A DNA stretch of 40,171 nucleotides from a virus, in the IMG/VR virus record IMGVR_UViG_3300043099_000255, positions 1-40,171 of that record, one strand, 5' to 3'. The notes beneath the pieces were generated by a model, which saw only the letters and a program-made list of their open reading frames with translations, made no database searches and was not told the DNA's origin. Numbering within the stretch: the first letter of the stretch is position 1; each line of letters opens with the position of its first letter. Positions 13,929 to 22,615 of the stretch are shown here, piece by piece. Position numbers and translations under genes: made by a program.

Positions 13929-14249
13929 ATGTGCTTTGGTGGCGGGGGGCAAGCGCCTGACAACAGCGCTCAGATCCAAATGCAGGAGGAGCAGATGAAG
14001 CTCCAGCGGGAGCAAATGGCCATGCAGCAGGAACAGGCCGCTGCCCAGCAGGCCCAGTACCGGGAGCAGCTGGCTATCAGCAAGGCTCCCCCGCCACCTG
14101 CTCCGAACGAAGGGGCCATGGCTGCAGCATCAGCGATTGAAACCATGGACCAAGCCACTGCGCAGTCCATGCGGGCCGGCACCGGTCGTCGCAAGCTTCG
14201 GACTGACTTGCCGCAGATGACGACACTCGCCATACCAGGAGCAGCTTGA
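13929..14249 (+). CDS. Small virion/tail-assembly protein (gp7.3-like position)
   Basis: 106 aa. Starts MCFGGGG, followed by a long Gln-rich coiled coil (residues about 14-48, repeats of QMQEEQMKLQREQMAMQQEQ type), a Pro-rich linker and a C-terminal basic RRKLRTDLP then LAIPGAA. T7 gp7.3, encoded just before the portal, is a small virion protein needed for tail assembly and adsorption; length and place agree. Assignment is by synteny. The portal ATG at 14249 overlaps its last base. Confidence 0.65.
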   Translation: MCFGGGGQAPDNSAQIQMQEEQMKLQREQMAMQQEQAAAQQAQYREQLAISKAPPPPAPNEGAMAAASAIETMDQATAQSMRAGTGRRKLRTDLPQMTTLAIPGAA

Positions 14250-16006
14250 TGGAACTCAACCTGACCAGCAGCGTTGACCGCCAGCCCAAACCGTACGGGG
14301 AGGACGGTGGCACGGCTGCGGCCAGGTACGGCCAGCTGCAAATCAACCGGGACCCGTACCTGCAACGCGCTCGGGATTGCAGCAAGGTCACGATTCCTGG
14401 GTTGATCCCGGATGCCGGGCAAGGGGACAGGGGTCGGTTGAAGACCCCGTACCAAAGCCTTGGCGCAAGGGGTGTGAACTATCTCGCCAGCAAGCTGCTG
14501 ATTACCTTGTTCCCACCGAACTCCAGTTTCTTCAAGCTTGAGATCGACGACCTCGCGCTACGGGTTGCGGAGCAAGGGCCAGAGATCAAGACGGAACTGG
14601 ACACCGCCTTGGTCCAGGTCGAGCGAGCTGGCATGTCTGCGTTTGAGGTGGCCAATGGCCGGGCCTCGATGCACGAAGCCTTCAAGCACCTGCTGGTCGG
14701 CGGCAACGTGCTCCTGTACGTGGCGGAAGACGGCATCAAGGTGATTCACCTGAATCGCTTTGTCGTGTGTCGTGACCCGATGGGGTCCGTCACCGAGATC
14801 GTGGTCGAGGAGGAGGTGTACCCCGACGCTTTGCCCGTGGGGCTGTACGACGACCTGGATGAAGAGGACGCATACGAGTCCGGTACCACGTCGAAGACCA
14901 TCAAGCTCTACACCCACGTCGAGTACGAGGAAGGCAGGGTTCATTGGTATCAAGAAGCCAAGGGCAAAGAGATCCCTGGGTCCCATGGCATGTGCGACGG
15001 CGACGTGAATCCCTGGATCCCCCTTCGGTTCAACCGGGTGGACAGTGAGGAGTACGGCCGCTCCTACATCGAGGAGTACTACGGGGACCTGTTGGCCCTG
15101 GAGAGCCTGTATCAAGCCATCATCGAGGGGGCAGCCGCTGCCGCCAAGGTTCTGTTCCTTGTCAATCCCAACGGCACCACCAGGCCCCGCACCCTGGCCA
15201 ACGCTGAGAACGGAGCCATCGTCCAAGGCAACGCTGCTGACGTCACCGTCATCCAGACTCAGAAGGCCCAGGACCTGAACATCGCCAACAGCACCATTGA
15301 ACGGATTGAGGCCCGACTGCAGTTTGCGTTTCTCCTGAACACCGCGATCCAACGACGCGGGGAAAGAGTGACAGCGGAAGAGATCCGCTACATGAGCCAG
15401 GAGCTAGAGGCCGGCATCGGTGGCCTGTACAGCATCCTTACTCAAGAGCTGCAGCTGCCCCTGGTGCGTCGGTTGCTGCATGTGCTGCGGAAACAGCGCA
15501 AGCTTGCGGCTTTCCCGAAGGGCCAGGGCGGTGTGCCACTGGTCAACCCCAGACCAGTGACAGGCCTGGAAGCCATCGGTCGTGGTGATGACCGGAACAA
15601 GTTGATCCAGTTCATCACCACTGCCACCCAGACCCTGGGCCCCGAGGTGATTGCCAAGTTCGTGAACGTCGATGAAGCCCTGCGGCGTCTTGCTGCCAGC
15701 GAATCCATTGACACCACCAACCTGGTCAAGTCCAGGGACCAGCTGCAGCAAGAGGCAGCTGCCGCGCAAGCCGAACAACAACAAGCGGCTCAGCGTGAAA
15801 TGCTGATGACTGGCCTCAAGTCATCAGCCATGGCGCAAGTCGCCAACAACTACACCCAAGAAGGAGCACCCTATGGCCCGCAGTTCGCAGACGGCACAGA
15901 CCCAGCCCAGCCAGGAGCCCAGCCCAACGCCCTCCCCAGCCCCCCAAGAGCGCCCGGTATCCCTAGTGGGCCCACCGGCCCAGGTGCCGGAGCGCCTCCC
16001 GTATGA
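14249..16006 (+). CDS. Head-tail connector (portal) protein, gp8-like
   Basis: 585 aa, near T7 gp8 (536). It forms the 12-subunit portal through which DNA is packaged and ejected. Recognisable T7-portal features are the N-terminal RARDCSKVTIPGLIPD, then YQSLGARGVNYLASKLLITL and PPNSSFFKLEID. Later come FVVCRDPMGSVTEIVVEEEV and the C-terminal RRGERVTAEEIRYMSQELE. The tail end is Gln/Ala-rich and then Pro/Gly-rich. The upstream TTG at 14246 is in frame, but ATG 14249 is preferred. The last 134 bases overlap the gene starting at 15873 in another frame. Confidence 0.95.
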   Translation: MELNLTSSVDRQPKPYGEDGGTAAARYGQLQINRDPYLQRARDCSKVTIPGLIPDAGQGDRGRLKTPYQSLGARGVNYLASKLLITLFPPNSSFFKLEIDDLALRVAEQGPEIKTELDTALVQVERAGMSAFEVANGRASMHEAFKHLLVGGNVLLYVAEDGIKVIHLNRFVVCRDPMGSVTEIVVEEEVYPDALPVGLYDDLDEEDAYESGTTSKTIKLYTHVEYEEGRVHWYQEAKGKEIPGSHGMCDGDVNPWIPLRFNRVDSEEYGRSYIEEYYGDLLALESLYQAIIEGAAAAAKVLFLVNPNGTTRPRTLANAENGAIVQGNAADVTVIQTQKAQDLNIANSTIERIEARLQFAFLLNTAIQRRGERVTAEEIRYMSQELEAGIGGLYSILTQELQLPLVRRLLHVLRKQRKLAAFPKGQGGVPLVNPRPVTGLEAIGRGDDRNKLIQFITTATQTLGPEVIAKFVNVDEALRRLAASESIDTTNLVKSRDQLQQEAAAAQAEQQQAAQREMLMTGLKSSAMAQVANNYTQEGAPYGPQFADGTDPAQPGAQPNALPSPPRAPGIPSGPTGPGAGAPPV

Positions 16007-16106
16007 AGACATCGTCATCAACTATGTAGAGGCAAGGCCTGTAGTCCAGCCAGGTCCAGAGCCTGTCGCCACGTTCGGTGACGACGGATCCATCACCATC
16101 AACTAA
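15873..16106 (+). CDS. Overlapping Pro-rich small protein between portal and scaffold (77 aa)
   Basis: This frame starts inside the 3' end of the portal gene and continues 100 bases past it. ATG 15873 has a good ribosome-binding site (AAGAAGGAG about 7 bases upstream), which argues that it is real. The N-terminal half is low-complexity (PSQEPSPTPSPAPQERPVS). The C-terminal half is acidic (ERLPYEDIVINYVEARPVV, ending GDDGSITIN). No family recognised. The scaffold gene follows after 11 bases, so an assembly role is possible. Confidence 0.6.
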   Translation: MARSSQTAQTQPSQEPSPTPSPAPQERPVSLVGPPAQVPERLPYEDIVINYVEARPVVQPGPEPVATFGDDGSITIN

Positions 16107-16117
16107 TCATCAAGCCA

Positions 16118-16960
16118 ATGCCTGAAGCCATCACGATCACCCAGAACGAGAGCCCGGCCCTGTCGCCTGAGAACGAGGAGATGCTTGCCGCCTTGGCAAG
16201 TGACGAAGACGAGAAGCCAGCTGAACTCTTGGCCGGCAAGTACAAGTCCGTCGAAGACCTAGAGAAGGCGTACAAGGAGCTGCAGACCAAGCTCAGCCGC
16301 GGTCAGTCAACCGCTCCAGAAGCTGAAGACGACGACGCTGCTGAAGACGACGACGAGACCGATAGCAGCGGCGACGAAACCGACAAGCCCGCTGGCGATG
16401 CCCGTGAAATCTACGGGGACCTGATCGGCGGGAAGCTCGACGAAGCCGGCATCGACTTCCAGGAGATGAATGTCCGCTGGCAACAGTCGGGCACCTTGGA
16501 GTCCGAGGACTACGACCAGCTGGCCGAGGCCGGCTTCAACCGGGACATGGTCGATGCGTACCTGTCTGGGCTGCAGTACAAGGCAGCGCAAGACACGGCA
16601 CTGTCGGTCAAGGAGGTGGCGTCCATCAAGGAATCCCTTGGCGGTGAGGCCGAGTACAGCAAGATGATCCAGTGGGCCGGCGACAACCTGTCGCCCGAGG
16701 AGGTCGAGGGCTTTAACCAGATCATCAACACCCAGCCCATGGCTGCAGTGAAGATGGCGGTCACTGGTCTTTATGCCCGGTACACAGCAGTGGAGGGTCG
16801 TGAGCCCAAGCTCATTGGTGGCCGTGCCTCCAAGGGCAGCAGCGACAAGTTTGAGAGCACAGCTCAACTGGTCGAAGCCATGTCAGATCCCAGGTACAGC
16901 AAGGACCCTGCTTATCAGAGAAAGGTGCAGGAGAAACTTGGACGGTCCAGCATCTTCTGA
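16118..16960 (+). CDS. Capsid assembly scaffold (gp9-like)
   Basis: 280 aa, near T7 gp9 (307). Highly acidic N-terminal half (EDDDAAEDDDETDSSGDETD) and the phrase LLAGKYKSVEDLEKAYKELQ, typical of podoviral scaffolds. A helical C-terminal region carries LSPEEVEGFNQIINTQP and a basic end (RKVQEKLGRSSIF) that would contact the capsid. It directs capsid assembly and is then lost. It lies immediately before the capsid gene and is separated from it by a terminator. Confidence 0.93.
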   Translation: MPEAITITQNESPALSPENEEMLAALASDEDEKPAELLAGKYKSVEDLEKAYKELQTKLSRGQSTAPEAEDDDAAEDDDETDSSGDETDKPAGDAREIYGDLIGGKLDEAGIDFQEMNVRWQQSGTLESEDYDQLAEAGFNRDMVDAYLSGLQYKAAQDTALSVKEVASIKESLGGEAEYSKMIQWAGDNLSPEEVEGFNQIINTQPMAAVKMAVTGLYARYTAVEGREPKLIGGRASKGSSDKFESTAQLVEAMSDPRYSKDPAYQRKVQEKLGRSSIF

Positions 16961-16976
16961 TCGTCAGGTTGTCCGG

Positions 16977-17003
16977 GCCCTCCATTCCAATGGGGGGCTT
17001 TTT
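16977..17003 (+). terminator. Rho-independent terminator between scaffold and capsid
   Basis: GCCCTCCATT (16977-16986) pairs with AATGGGGGGC (16989-16998), with one G-T wobble and a 2-base separation (so the innermost bases must open), followed by five T residues. It would limit read-through into the capsid gene, implying a separate promoter in 17004-17141. Confidence 0.75.
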
Positions 17004-17141
17004 CATGGCTTGCATTTGTCCGTACACTGATTACACCTAGACCCACTCACAAATCCTCGACGGCCCACTGCGGTGGACACCCGATCGTGAATGGGAGCCC
17101 GGCGTCGGGGTAACCCCCAACCCTTTCCTAGGAGCCCAGCA
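17004..17141 (+). promoter_or_regulatory. Capsid gene leader
   Basis: About 140 non-coding bases between the terminator and the capsid ATG. A capsid-specific phage promoter is expected here because terminators flank the gene on both sides, but I cannot identify one: the CTATAGG core seen in the control region is absent. A good Shine-Dalgarno (AGGAG, 17130-17134) precedes the ATG. Confidence 0.35.
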
Positions 17142-18125
17142 ATGGCAGCCCCCGATTTTACCGCTTCACGTCTTGGCCTTGTTAACGCTGCAGGTGGTGG
17201 CACCTGGGCCGGTGACAACGCCCTCTTCCTCCAGGTCTGGGCCGGCGAGGTCCTGACCGCATTCCGCAAGGCCACCATTTTTGAGCCTCTGCACACTGTC
17301 CGCACCATCAGCTCCGGCAAGTCCGCGTCGTTCCCGATCGTCGGTCTCAACTCCGCTGCGTACCACACCCCCGGCACCATGCTGACGGGCACCGCAGTTA
17401 AGAACGCCGAGGCTGTCATCAAGATCGACGACAAGCTCGTCTCCAACGTGTTTGTTGCCGACATCGACGAGGCCAAGAACCACTGGGACGTGCGCTCTCC
17501 GTACTCTGCGGAGATGGGCAACGCCCTGGCGTACACCTTTGACCGCAACATTGCGGCAACGATCGCCAAGGCTGCACGTACCGCCACCAACTTCAACACC
17601 GACTTGCCCGGTGGTACCCGGATCAAGATCATTGCTGCCACCAAAGCAGCGATCACTGGCGCCCAGCTGGCCACCGCTCTGTTCTCCGCTGCCCAGCGGA
17701 TGGACGAGAACAACTTGCCTGAGAACGACCGGTACTGCGTCCTGGCTCCGGCCGAGTATTACAAACTCGTCCAGACCACCGACGTGATCAACCGCGACTG
17801 GGGCGGCGCTGGTGCGTACTCCGACGGCACCGTGCTGAAGGTTGCTGGCATCACCATCCTGAAGTCGAACCACCTCCCTACCACCAACCGCTCTGCGGTC
17901 ACCGGGGAGCAGAACGACTACGCCGCCAACTTCACCGATTCCGTCGCTCTTGCTTTCAACAAGCAAGCCGTCGGCACCGTGAAGCTGATGGATCTCAAGA
18001 TGGAGCAGACCGGCGCTGACGTGCATGCCCTGTGGCAAGGCACCTTCATGGTTGCCTCGATGGCCCTGGGCACCGGGATCCTGCGTCCCGATTGCGCGAT
18101 CGAGATCTACACCGCCACCAGCTGA
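17142..18125 (+). CDS. Major capsid protein (gp10-like)
   Basis: 327 aa, similar to T7 gp10A (345). HK97-type fold expected. Family features include the N-terminal LFLQVWAGEVLTAFRKATIF, then TISSGKSASFPIVG, TAVKNAEAVIKIDDKLVSN and the C-terminal ALGTGILRPDCAIEI. ATG 17142 has an AGGAG site eight bases upstream; the in-frame start at 17091 lacks one. The gene sits between two intrinsic terminators, suggesting an independent, high-level transcript. No frameshift-generated minor capsid form is evident. Confidence 0.96.
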   Translation: MAAPDFTASRLGLVNAAGGGTWAGDNALFLQVWAGEVLTAFRKATIFEPLHTVRTISSGKSASFPIVGLNSAAYHTPGTMLTGTAVKNAEAVIKIDDKLVSNVFVADIDEAKNHWDVRSPYSAEMGNALAYTFDRNIAATIAKAARTATNFNTDLPGGTRIKIIAATKAAITGAQLATALFSAAQRMDENNLPENDRYCVLAPAEYYKLVQTTDVINRDWGGAGAYSDGTVLKVAGITILKSNHLPTTNRSAVTGEQNDYAANFTDSVALAFNKQAVGTVKLMDLKMEQTGADVHALWQGTFMVASMALGTGILRPDCAIEIYTATS

Positions 18126-18136
18126 CGGTCCAATAT

Positions 18137-18163
18137 GGGGGGACTCCGGTCCCCCCTTTTTTT
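18137..18163 (+). terminator. Strong rho-independent terminator after the capsid gene
   Basis: GGGGGGAC (18137-18144) pairs perfectly with GTCCCCCC (18149-18156) around a TCCG loop, followed by seven T residues (18157-18163). It corresponds in position to the T7 Tphi terminator after gene 10. Confidence 0.9.
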
Positions 18164-18176
18164 CTGGAGGTTTCCC

Positions 18177-18785
18177 ATGGCCCTTGCTCGCACCACGTTC
18201 TTGGAAGCCGTGAACCGGGTGCTGCAGATGCTTGGTGAAGCGCCGGTCAACAGTTTGGACGGGCAGTTCGGCTTGGCGCAGCAGGCCCAAGACGCCATCA
18301 ACGACGTGTCCCGCAAGGTCCAGTCAGAGGGCTGGTCGTTCAACACCGACTACGAGCGCCTGCTGATGCGGGACGCCGTGACGTCTGAGATCAGTGTTGG
18401 CACCAATGTCAGCCGGGTCAAGGTCGACCCCTACTCCTACCCAGACGTCGACGTCATCCAGCGCGGGGCCAGGCTGTACGACCGGCGGGCCGGCAGCTAC
18501 GAGTTTGACGAAGACCTGCGTGCTGACGTCACCTACATCCTGGAGTGGGACGAGGTGCCTGAGTACGCCCACCAATACTTCATGATCAAGGCTGGCCGTC
18601 AGTTGCAGGAAGCGATTCTGGGTTCAGCTGATCTGTCAAAGATCAACGCTGCTGCCGAAGCCGAAGCCCGTAGCCAGTTCATGGAGGAGGAGGCGACCCG
18701 GGGCGAGCACAACTGGCTGCGTGGCAATCCCAACCACACTGATGTTTTCATGACGTACAAGCCCGCCTGGGCCCTGCGCCGCTAA
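18177..18785 (+). CDS. Tail adaptor/gatekeeper protein (gp11-like)
   Basis: 202 aa, as in T7 gp11 (196). N-terminal TFLEAVNRVLQMLGEAPVNS, then AQDAINDVSRKVQSEGWSFN, is the hallmark of this family. It forms the ring joining portal and nozzle. ATG 18177 has a TGGAGG site right after the terminator T-run; an in-frame ATG at 18135 would lie inside the terminator stem and is rejected. Confidence 0.95.
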   Translation: MALARTTFLEAVNRVLQMLGEAPVNSLDGQFGLAQQAQDAINDVSRKVQSEGWSFNTDYERLLMRDAVTSEISVGTNVSRVKVDPYSYPDVDVIQRGARLYDRRAGSYEFDEDLRADVTYILEWDEVPEYAHQYFMIKAGRQLQEAILGSADLSKINAAAEAEARSQFMEEEATRGEHNWLRGNPNHTDVFMTYKPAWALRR

Positions 18786-18788
18786 GTC

Positions 18789-21440
18789 ATGCCTCTGATC
18801 AGTAGCTCTATACCCAACCTGATCAACGGGGTCAGTCAGCAACCAGCGGCATTGCGACTGGCGTCCCAATGCGAGCAAATGGTCAACTGCATGCCCAGCC
18901 CCGTGGAAGGGCTGAAGAAGCGACCACCAGCTCAACACGTGGCCAAGCTGTTCTCGGGATCAGCTGGCTCCAGCCGCCCATTCACGACCATCGTCGACAG
19001 GGATGGCGCCATCCGGTACCTGGTTTTGATCCTGGACAACGACATCAAAGTCTTTGGCCTGGATGGTTCTGTCAAGACGGTGGCCAAGCCTGACGGCACG
19101 TCGTATCTCAACATCACTGGCGAACCCAGTGCCGTGTTCCGAGTGGCCTCGGTGGCCGACTACACGTTCATCGTGAGTCGGGAAAAGACGGTGGCCATGG
19201 CAGCCACGACGTCGCCCACCTGGGGCACCAAGTCCATGGTGTTCATCAAGTCTGCTGAGTACGCCACCACGTACAGCATCACCGTCAACTCCACCACGGT
19301 CACGTACGAAACCTTGCCGGCCGGTGGCAAGCGGATGTCAGCCACGTACAGCAGGAGCTCCAACACGGTCACGGTGACGGCTACAGCCCATGGCCTGGCC
19401 ACTGGCAATCAGGTGGACATGAGTTTCCAGAGTGGCTCTGGCACCGCTGGCACCTTCACGATCACGGTGACTGGTGCCGACACGTTCACGTACGCCGACC
19501 CGGTAGGTGGTACGACGTCAGGCAACTGCACCGTCGTCCATGAACCAAACTACAGCCCGAGCACAGTTGAGATTGCTGCGGCCCTGAAGGCAGCCTTGGC
19601 CACAGCACTGGGCGGCACGTTCACCGTTACCAACGGCACCGGCCAGTACGTCGTGCGAATCACCAAGAACGACGGGACCGATTACACGTTGAGCTCCACC
19701 GACACCAAGACCGGCCTGGCCACTGTCGCCGTCAAGGGAACCATCGACAGCATCAGCGACTTGCCCGTCACCGCTGAGCACGGGTTCATCGTTGAGATCA
19801 CGGGGGCCGCGGCCACCGGCGCCGACGACTACTACGTGAAGTTTGTGGCCAACGCGGGCTCTGGCTTTGGCCATGGCATTTGGCAGGAGACCGTGGCCCC
19901 TGCCATCCAGTACCTGTTCGATGCGACAACCATGCCGCACGTGTTGGTGCGAGAAACCGACGGCACCTTCACGTTTCGGAAGTTCACGTGGTCCGGCCGG
20001 GTGGCTGGTGACGCCATCACTGCACCGAACCCGAGCTTTGTTGGGTCCACGATCCAGAACGTCAACCTGTTCCGCAACCGACTGGCGTTGTTGGCTGATG
20101 AGAACGTCATCCTGTCGGCAGCTGATGCGTACGACAGGTTCTGGCCCGAGTCCGTGCAGACCGTGGTCGACTCCGACCCCATTGATCTCAGTGCCGGCAG
20201 CAGAAAGATCAACCTGCTGACGTCGAGCCTGGCCTTTGCTGACGTGTTGCTGGTCTTCAGTCGCAACGGCCAGTTCAGGTTGAGTGGTGGCAATGCAGTT
20301 GCTGCGTCGTTGACACCCAAGACCGCGACCATCACCCAGATCACAGCGTTTGAGATGAGCCAAGCGGTGGACCCGGTGATCGTGGGTCGCACCATGTACT
20401 TCCCGGTGCCTAGGGGTGAGTACGGCGGCTTGAGGGAGTTCTTCTTGCCGGACGCATCAGGCCCGGTGCCCACGTCGGAGGAAGTGACGGCAGCGGTGCC
20501 ACGGTTCTTGCCATCAGACCTGTCGAACTTGATTGCGACAGCAGCGGAGGAGGCGGTCTATGCCGTGTCCAAGAGCCAGCCCAGGCGCATCTACCTCTAC
20601 AAGTTCCTGTTCCAGGGGGACAACAAGCTGCAAAGCGCCTGGAGTTACTGGGAGTTCAACGCCGGCAAGAGCGTCATTGGCATAGACCTAATCGAAAGCG
20701 ATCTATATGCCGTGGTCCAGTATTCCGATGCCGTGTACTTGGAGCGCATTGTCACTCACCCGGACGCTGTGGACGCCGGCACGACGGTGGAGATGCTGTT
20801 GGACCGCAAGACCACGGAGGCCAGCTGCTCCGTGGCGTTGACGACGCCGAGTGGTCTCGATGTCCAGAGCACCATTACCCTGCCGTACCCCATCAACACC
20901 AGCACCAGCAACATGGCCGTGGTTGGCCGGTTCTTTGCTGGCAACACCCTGCAGCACGGCCAGGTCGTTCAGGTCCTGTCGTCCACTGCAGCTGGTGGAG
21001 CCGGTGGCAACGGCACCCTCACGGTCCGTGGGGACTTGACTGGCGCTGAGTTCTTCGTGGGTGAGCTGTACGACATGCTGTACGAGTTCAGCACCCAGTA
21101 CCTGAAGGAGCAGCCCCCCGGTGGTGGCATGGCTGTGATTGCAGGACCCAAGCTGCAGCTCCGCACCTGGACCATGCTGTTCGACAAGTCGTCGTCATTC
21201 AGCATCAAGGTCACCCCCCGTGGCCGGGACACCCAGACCTACCCGTACACCGGCTTTGAGATTGGGGACCAGGAGGTCAGCCTGGGTGAGCTGGCTCTCC
21301 GCACTTCCAAGTTCCGGGTGCCGGTGATGGCCCAGAACATCGAGGCCAAGATCGAGATCACCAGCTCCTCACCGCTGCCCTGTCGCCTTCAGTCCGCAGA
21401 ATGGGAAGGTTGGTACCACACCCGAGCTGCGCGTCTGTGA
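18789..21440 (+). CDS. Tail nozzle protein (gp12-like)
   Basis: 883 aa, near T7 gp12 (794). The N-terminal IPNLINGVSQQPAALRLASQ, then EGLKKRPPAQHVAKL, is diagnostic. It forms the tail tube through which DNA leaves. An extra Thr/Gly-rich beta domain of about 67 residues (from M183, with NTVTVTATAHGLATGNQV and GADTFTYADP) looks inserted into the standard fold. This small domain type recurs as a mobile decoration in many phage structural proteins. The start lies 3 bases after the gp11-like stop. The last bases overlap the next start (GTGA). Confidence 0.95.
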   Translation: MPLISSSIPNLINGVSQQPAALRLASQCEQMVNCMPSPVEGLKKRPPAQHVAKLFSGSAGSSRPFTTIVDRDGAIRYLVLILDNDIKVFGLDGSVKTVAKPDGTSYLNITGEPSAVFRVASVADYTFIVSREKTVAMAATTSPTWGTKSMVFIKSAEYATTYSITVNSTTVTYETLPAGGKRMSATYSRSSNTVTVTATAHGLATGNQVDMSFQSGSGTAGTFTITVTGADTFTYADPVGGTTSGNCTVVHEPNYSPSTVEIAAALKAALATALGGTFTVTNGTGQYVVRITKNDGTDYTLSSTDTKTGLATVAVKGTIDSISDLPVTAEHGFIVEITGAAATGADDYYVKFVANAGSGFGHGIWQETVAPAIQYLFDATTMPHVLVRETDGTFTFRKFTWSGRVAGDAITAPNPSFVGSTIQNVNLFRNRLALLADENVILSAADAYDRFWPESVQTVVDSDPIDLSAGSRKINLLTSSLAFADVLLVFSRNGQFRLSGGNAVAASLTPKTATITQITAFEMSQAVDPVIVGRTMYFPVPRGEYGGLREFFLPDASGPVPTSEEVTAAVPRFLPSDLSNLIATAAEEAVYAVSKSQPRRIYLYKFLFQGDNKLQSAWSYWEFNAGKSVIGIDLIESDLYAVVQYSDAVYLERIVTHPDAVDAGTTVEMLLDRKTTEASCSVALTTPSGLDVQSTITLPYPINTSTSNMAVVGRFFAGNTLQHGQVVQVLSSTAAGGAGGNGTLTVRGDLTGAEFFVGELYDMLYEFSTQYLKEQPPGGGMAVIAGPKLQLRTWTMLFDKSSSFSIKVTPRGRDTQTYPYTGFEIGDQEVSLGELALRTSKFRVPVMAQNIEAKIEITSSSPLPCRLQSAEWEGWYHTRAARL

Positions 21441-21904
21441 CATCTGCGTACACCAGGCCCACCAGGGTTGCCGATATTCCGTATGTGGCCGAGTTCATGC
21501 GGGACGAGGACGTGGCCGAGGTGCGGGCGTTCTCTGGTCACGCTCCCCAGGAGTCCCTGCTGCACAGCTTCTTTGCCGGGGACCCCTGCATGACCATGAT
21601 CGGGCGGGACGGCAGGCCCATGGGCATGTGGGGCGTCGTTCCGCAACGAGACGACCTGGGCACCATCTGGATGCTGTGCACCGATGACCTGGTGCGCGAT
21701 CGCCTGAACTCCATGCGGTTCCTACGGGAAGCCAGGGACCACTTGGATCGGGTGCAGCGCCGGTACAAGGTCCTTTTCAATTTCGCAGATGCCCGTAACG
21801 TGGTGCATATCAAGTGGTTGCGGTGGATGGGGTTCACCTTCATCTCGTCGCACCCCAGATTCGGAACAGAAGGTCGGCTGTTCCATGAGTTCGTGAGGAT
21901 CTAG
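21437..21904 (+). CDS. gp13-like internal protein with GNAT-like fold (DUF2833 type)
   Basis: 155 aa from GTG 21437, coupled to the preceding stop (GTGA). Sequence pattern DIPYVAEFMRDEDVAEVRAF, then MIGRDGRPMGMWGVVPQRDD and a C-terminal VHIKWLRWMGFTFISS, follows the acetyltransferase-like fold of the T7 gp13 family. In T7 gp13 is needed for assembly of the internal core and is not retained in large amounts. No clear acetyl-CoA loop is visible, so enzymatic activity is doubtful. Confidence 0.8.
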   Translation: MTSAYTRPTRVADIPYVAEFMRDEDVAEVRAFSGHAPQESLLHSFFAGDPCMTMIGRDGRPMGMWGVVPQRDDLGTIWMLCTDDLVRDRLNSMRFLREARDHLDRVQRRYKVLFNFADARNVVHIKWLRWMGFTFISSHPRFGTEGRLFHEFVRI

Positions 21905-21907
21905 GCC

Positions 21908-22612
21908 ATGTGCGGACCAATCCCAATCATCATGGGCGTCGTCAGCGCCGGCCTTGGCATTGGCCAGGCGGTGGCTGGCGCTCAAGCCGCGCAGCAGCAG
22001 GTTAATTTCGCCAATGCCCAGGCCCAGCAGAACTTTGCGTTTCAGCAGATGCAGGCCGGTTCCGCTCGGAACTTTGAGCAGATGCGGGCCAATCAGCAGG
22101 AAGAGCTGATGCGGATCAATCGCTTGATGGCCGACAACGCTTACGCCAACGACATCGCCACCCTCAACTCCCGGCTGATGCAGGAGCAGGCAGCTGCCAG
22201 CCAGGAGACGCAGAAGGGCGCGATCGCTGGGGCCAAGGCCCGAGGCGAGATTATTGCGTCCGGTCGCCTGGGCAACACCGTTGACAACCTGGTGGCTGAC
22301 TTCCGCCGGCAACAAGCCCAGTTCGACTACGCCACCAGCCAGAACCTGGCGTTCACTGGCACCCAAGTCCAGCTCCAGAAACAAGGGGTTGCGGCTGAAC
22401 GTGGATCCCGGATCGCCAGCCAGCAGCCGTACATTCAGCAGCCGGTGTTGGATCCACTGGAACCCTTGTACCAGAAGGCGCCAAGCATGGCGCCGTTCTT
22501 GTTGCAGGGGGCAGGGGCTGCCATTGGTGGCGTCCAGGCCGGCATGAGCACGGCTTCGTCCATGAAAGGGGCTGGCCTCAAAACAAATTACTGGGGCTTC
22601 AAGAGGGAATAA
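21908..22612 (+). CDS. Internal core/ejection protein (gp14-like)
   Basis: 234 aa, near T7 gp14 (196). The N-terminal hydrophobic, Gly-rich helix (IIMGVVSAGLGIGQAVAGAQ) is followed by long Gln/Ala-rich helices and a C-terminal NYWGFKRE. In T7, gp14 is ejected first and forms a pore in the outer membrane. Length, helical pattern and position between the gp13-like and gp15-like genes support the assignment. Confidence 0.88.
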   Translation: MCGPIPIIMGVVSAGLGIGQAVAGAQAAQQQVNFANAQAQQNFAFQQMQAGSARNFEQMRANQQEELMRINRLMADNAYANDIATLNSRLMQEQAAASQETQKGAIAGAKARGEIIASGRLGNTVDNLVADFRRQQAQFDYATSQNLAFTGTQVQLQKQGVAAERGSRIASQQPYIQQPVLDPLEPLYQKAPSMAPFLLQGAGAAIGGVQAGMSTASSMKGAGLKTNYWGFKRE

Positions 22613-22615
22613 CTC

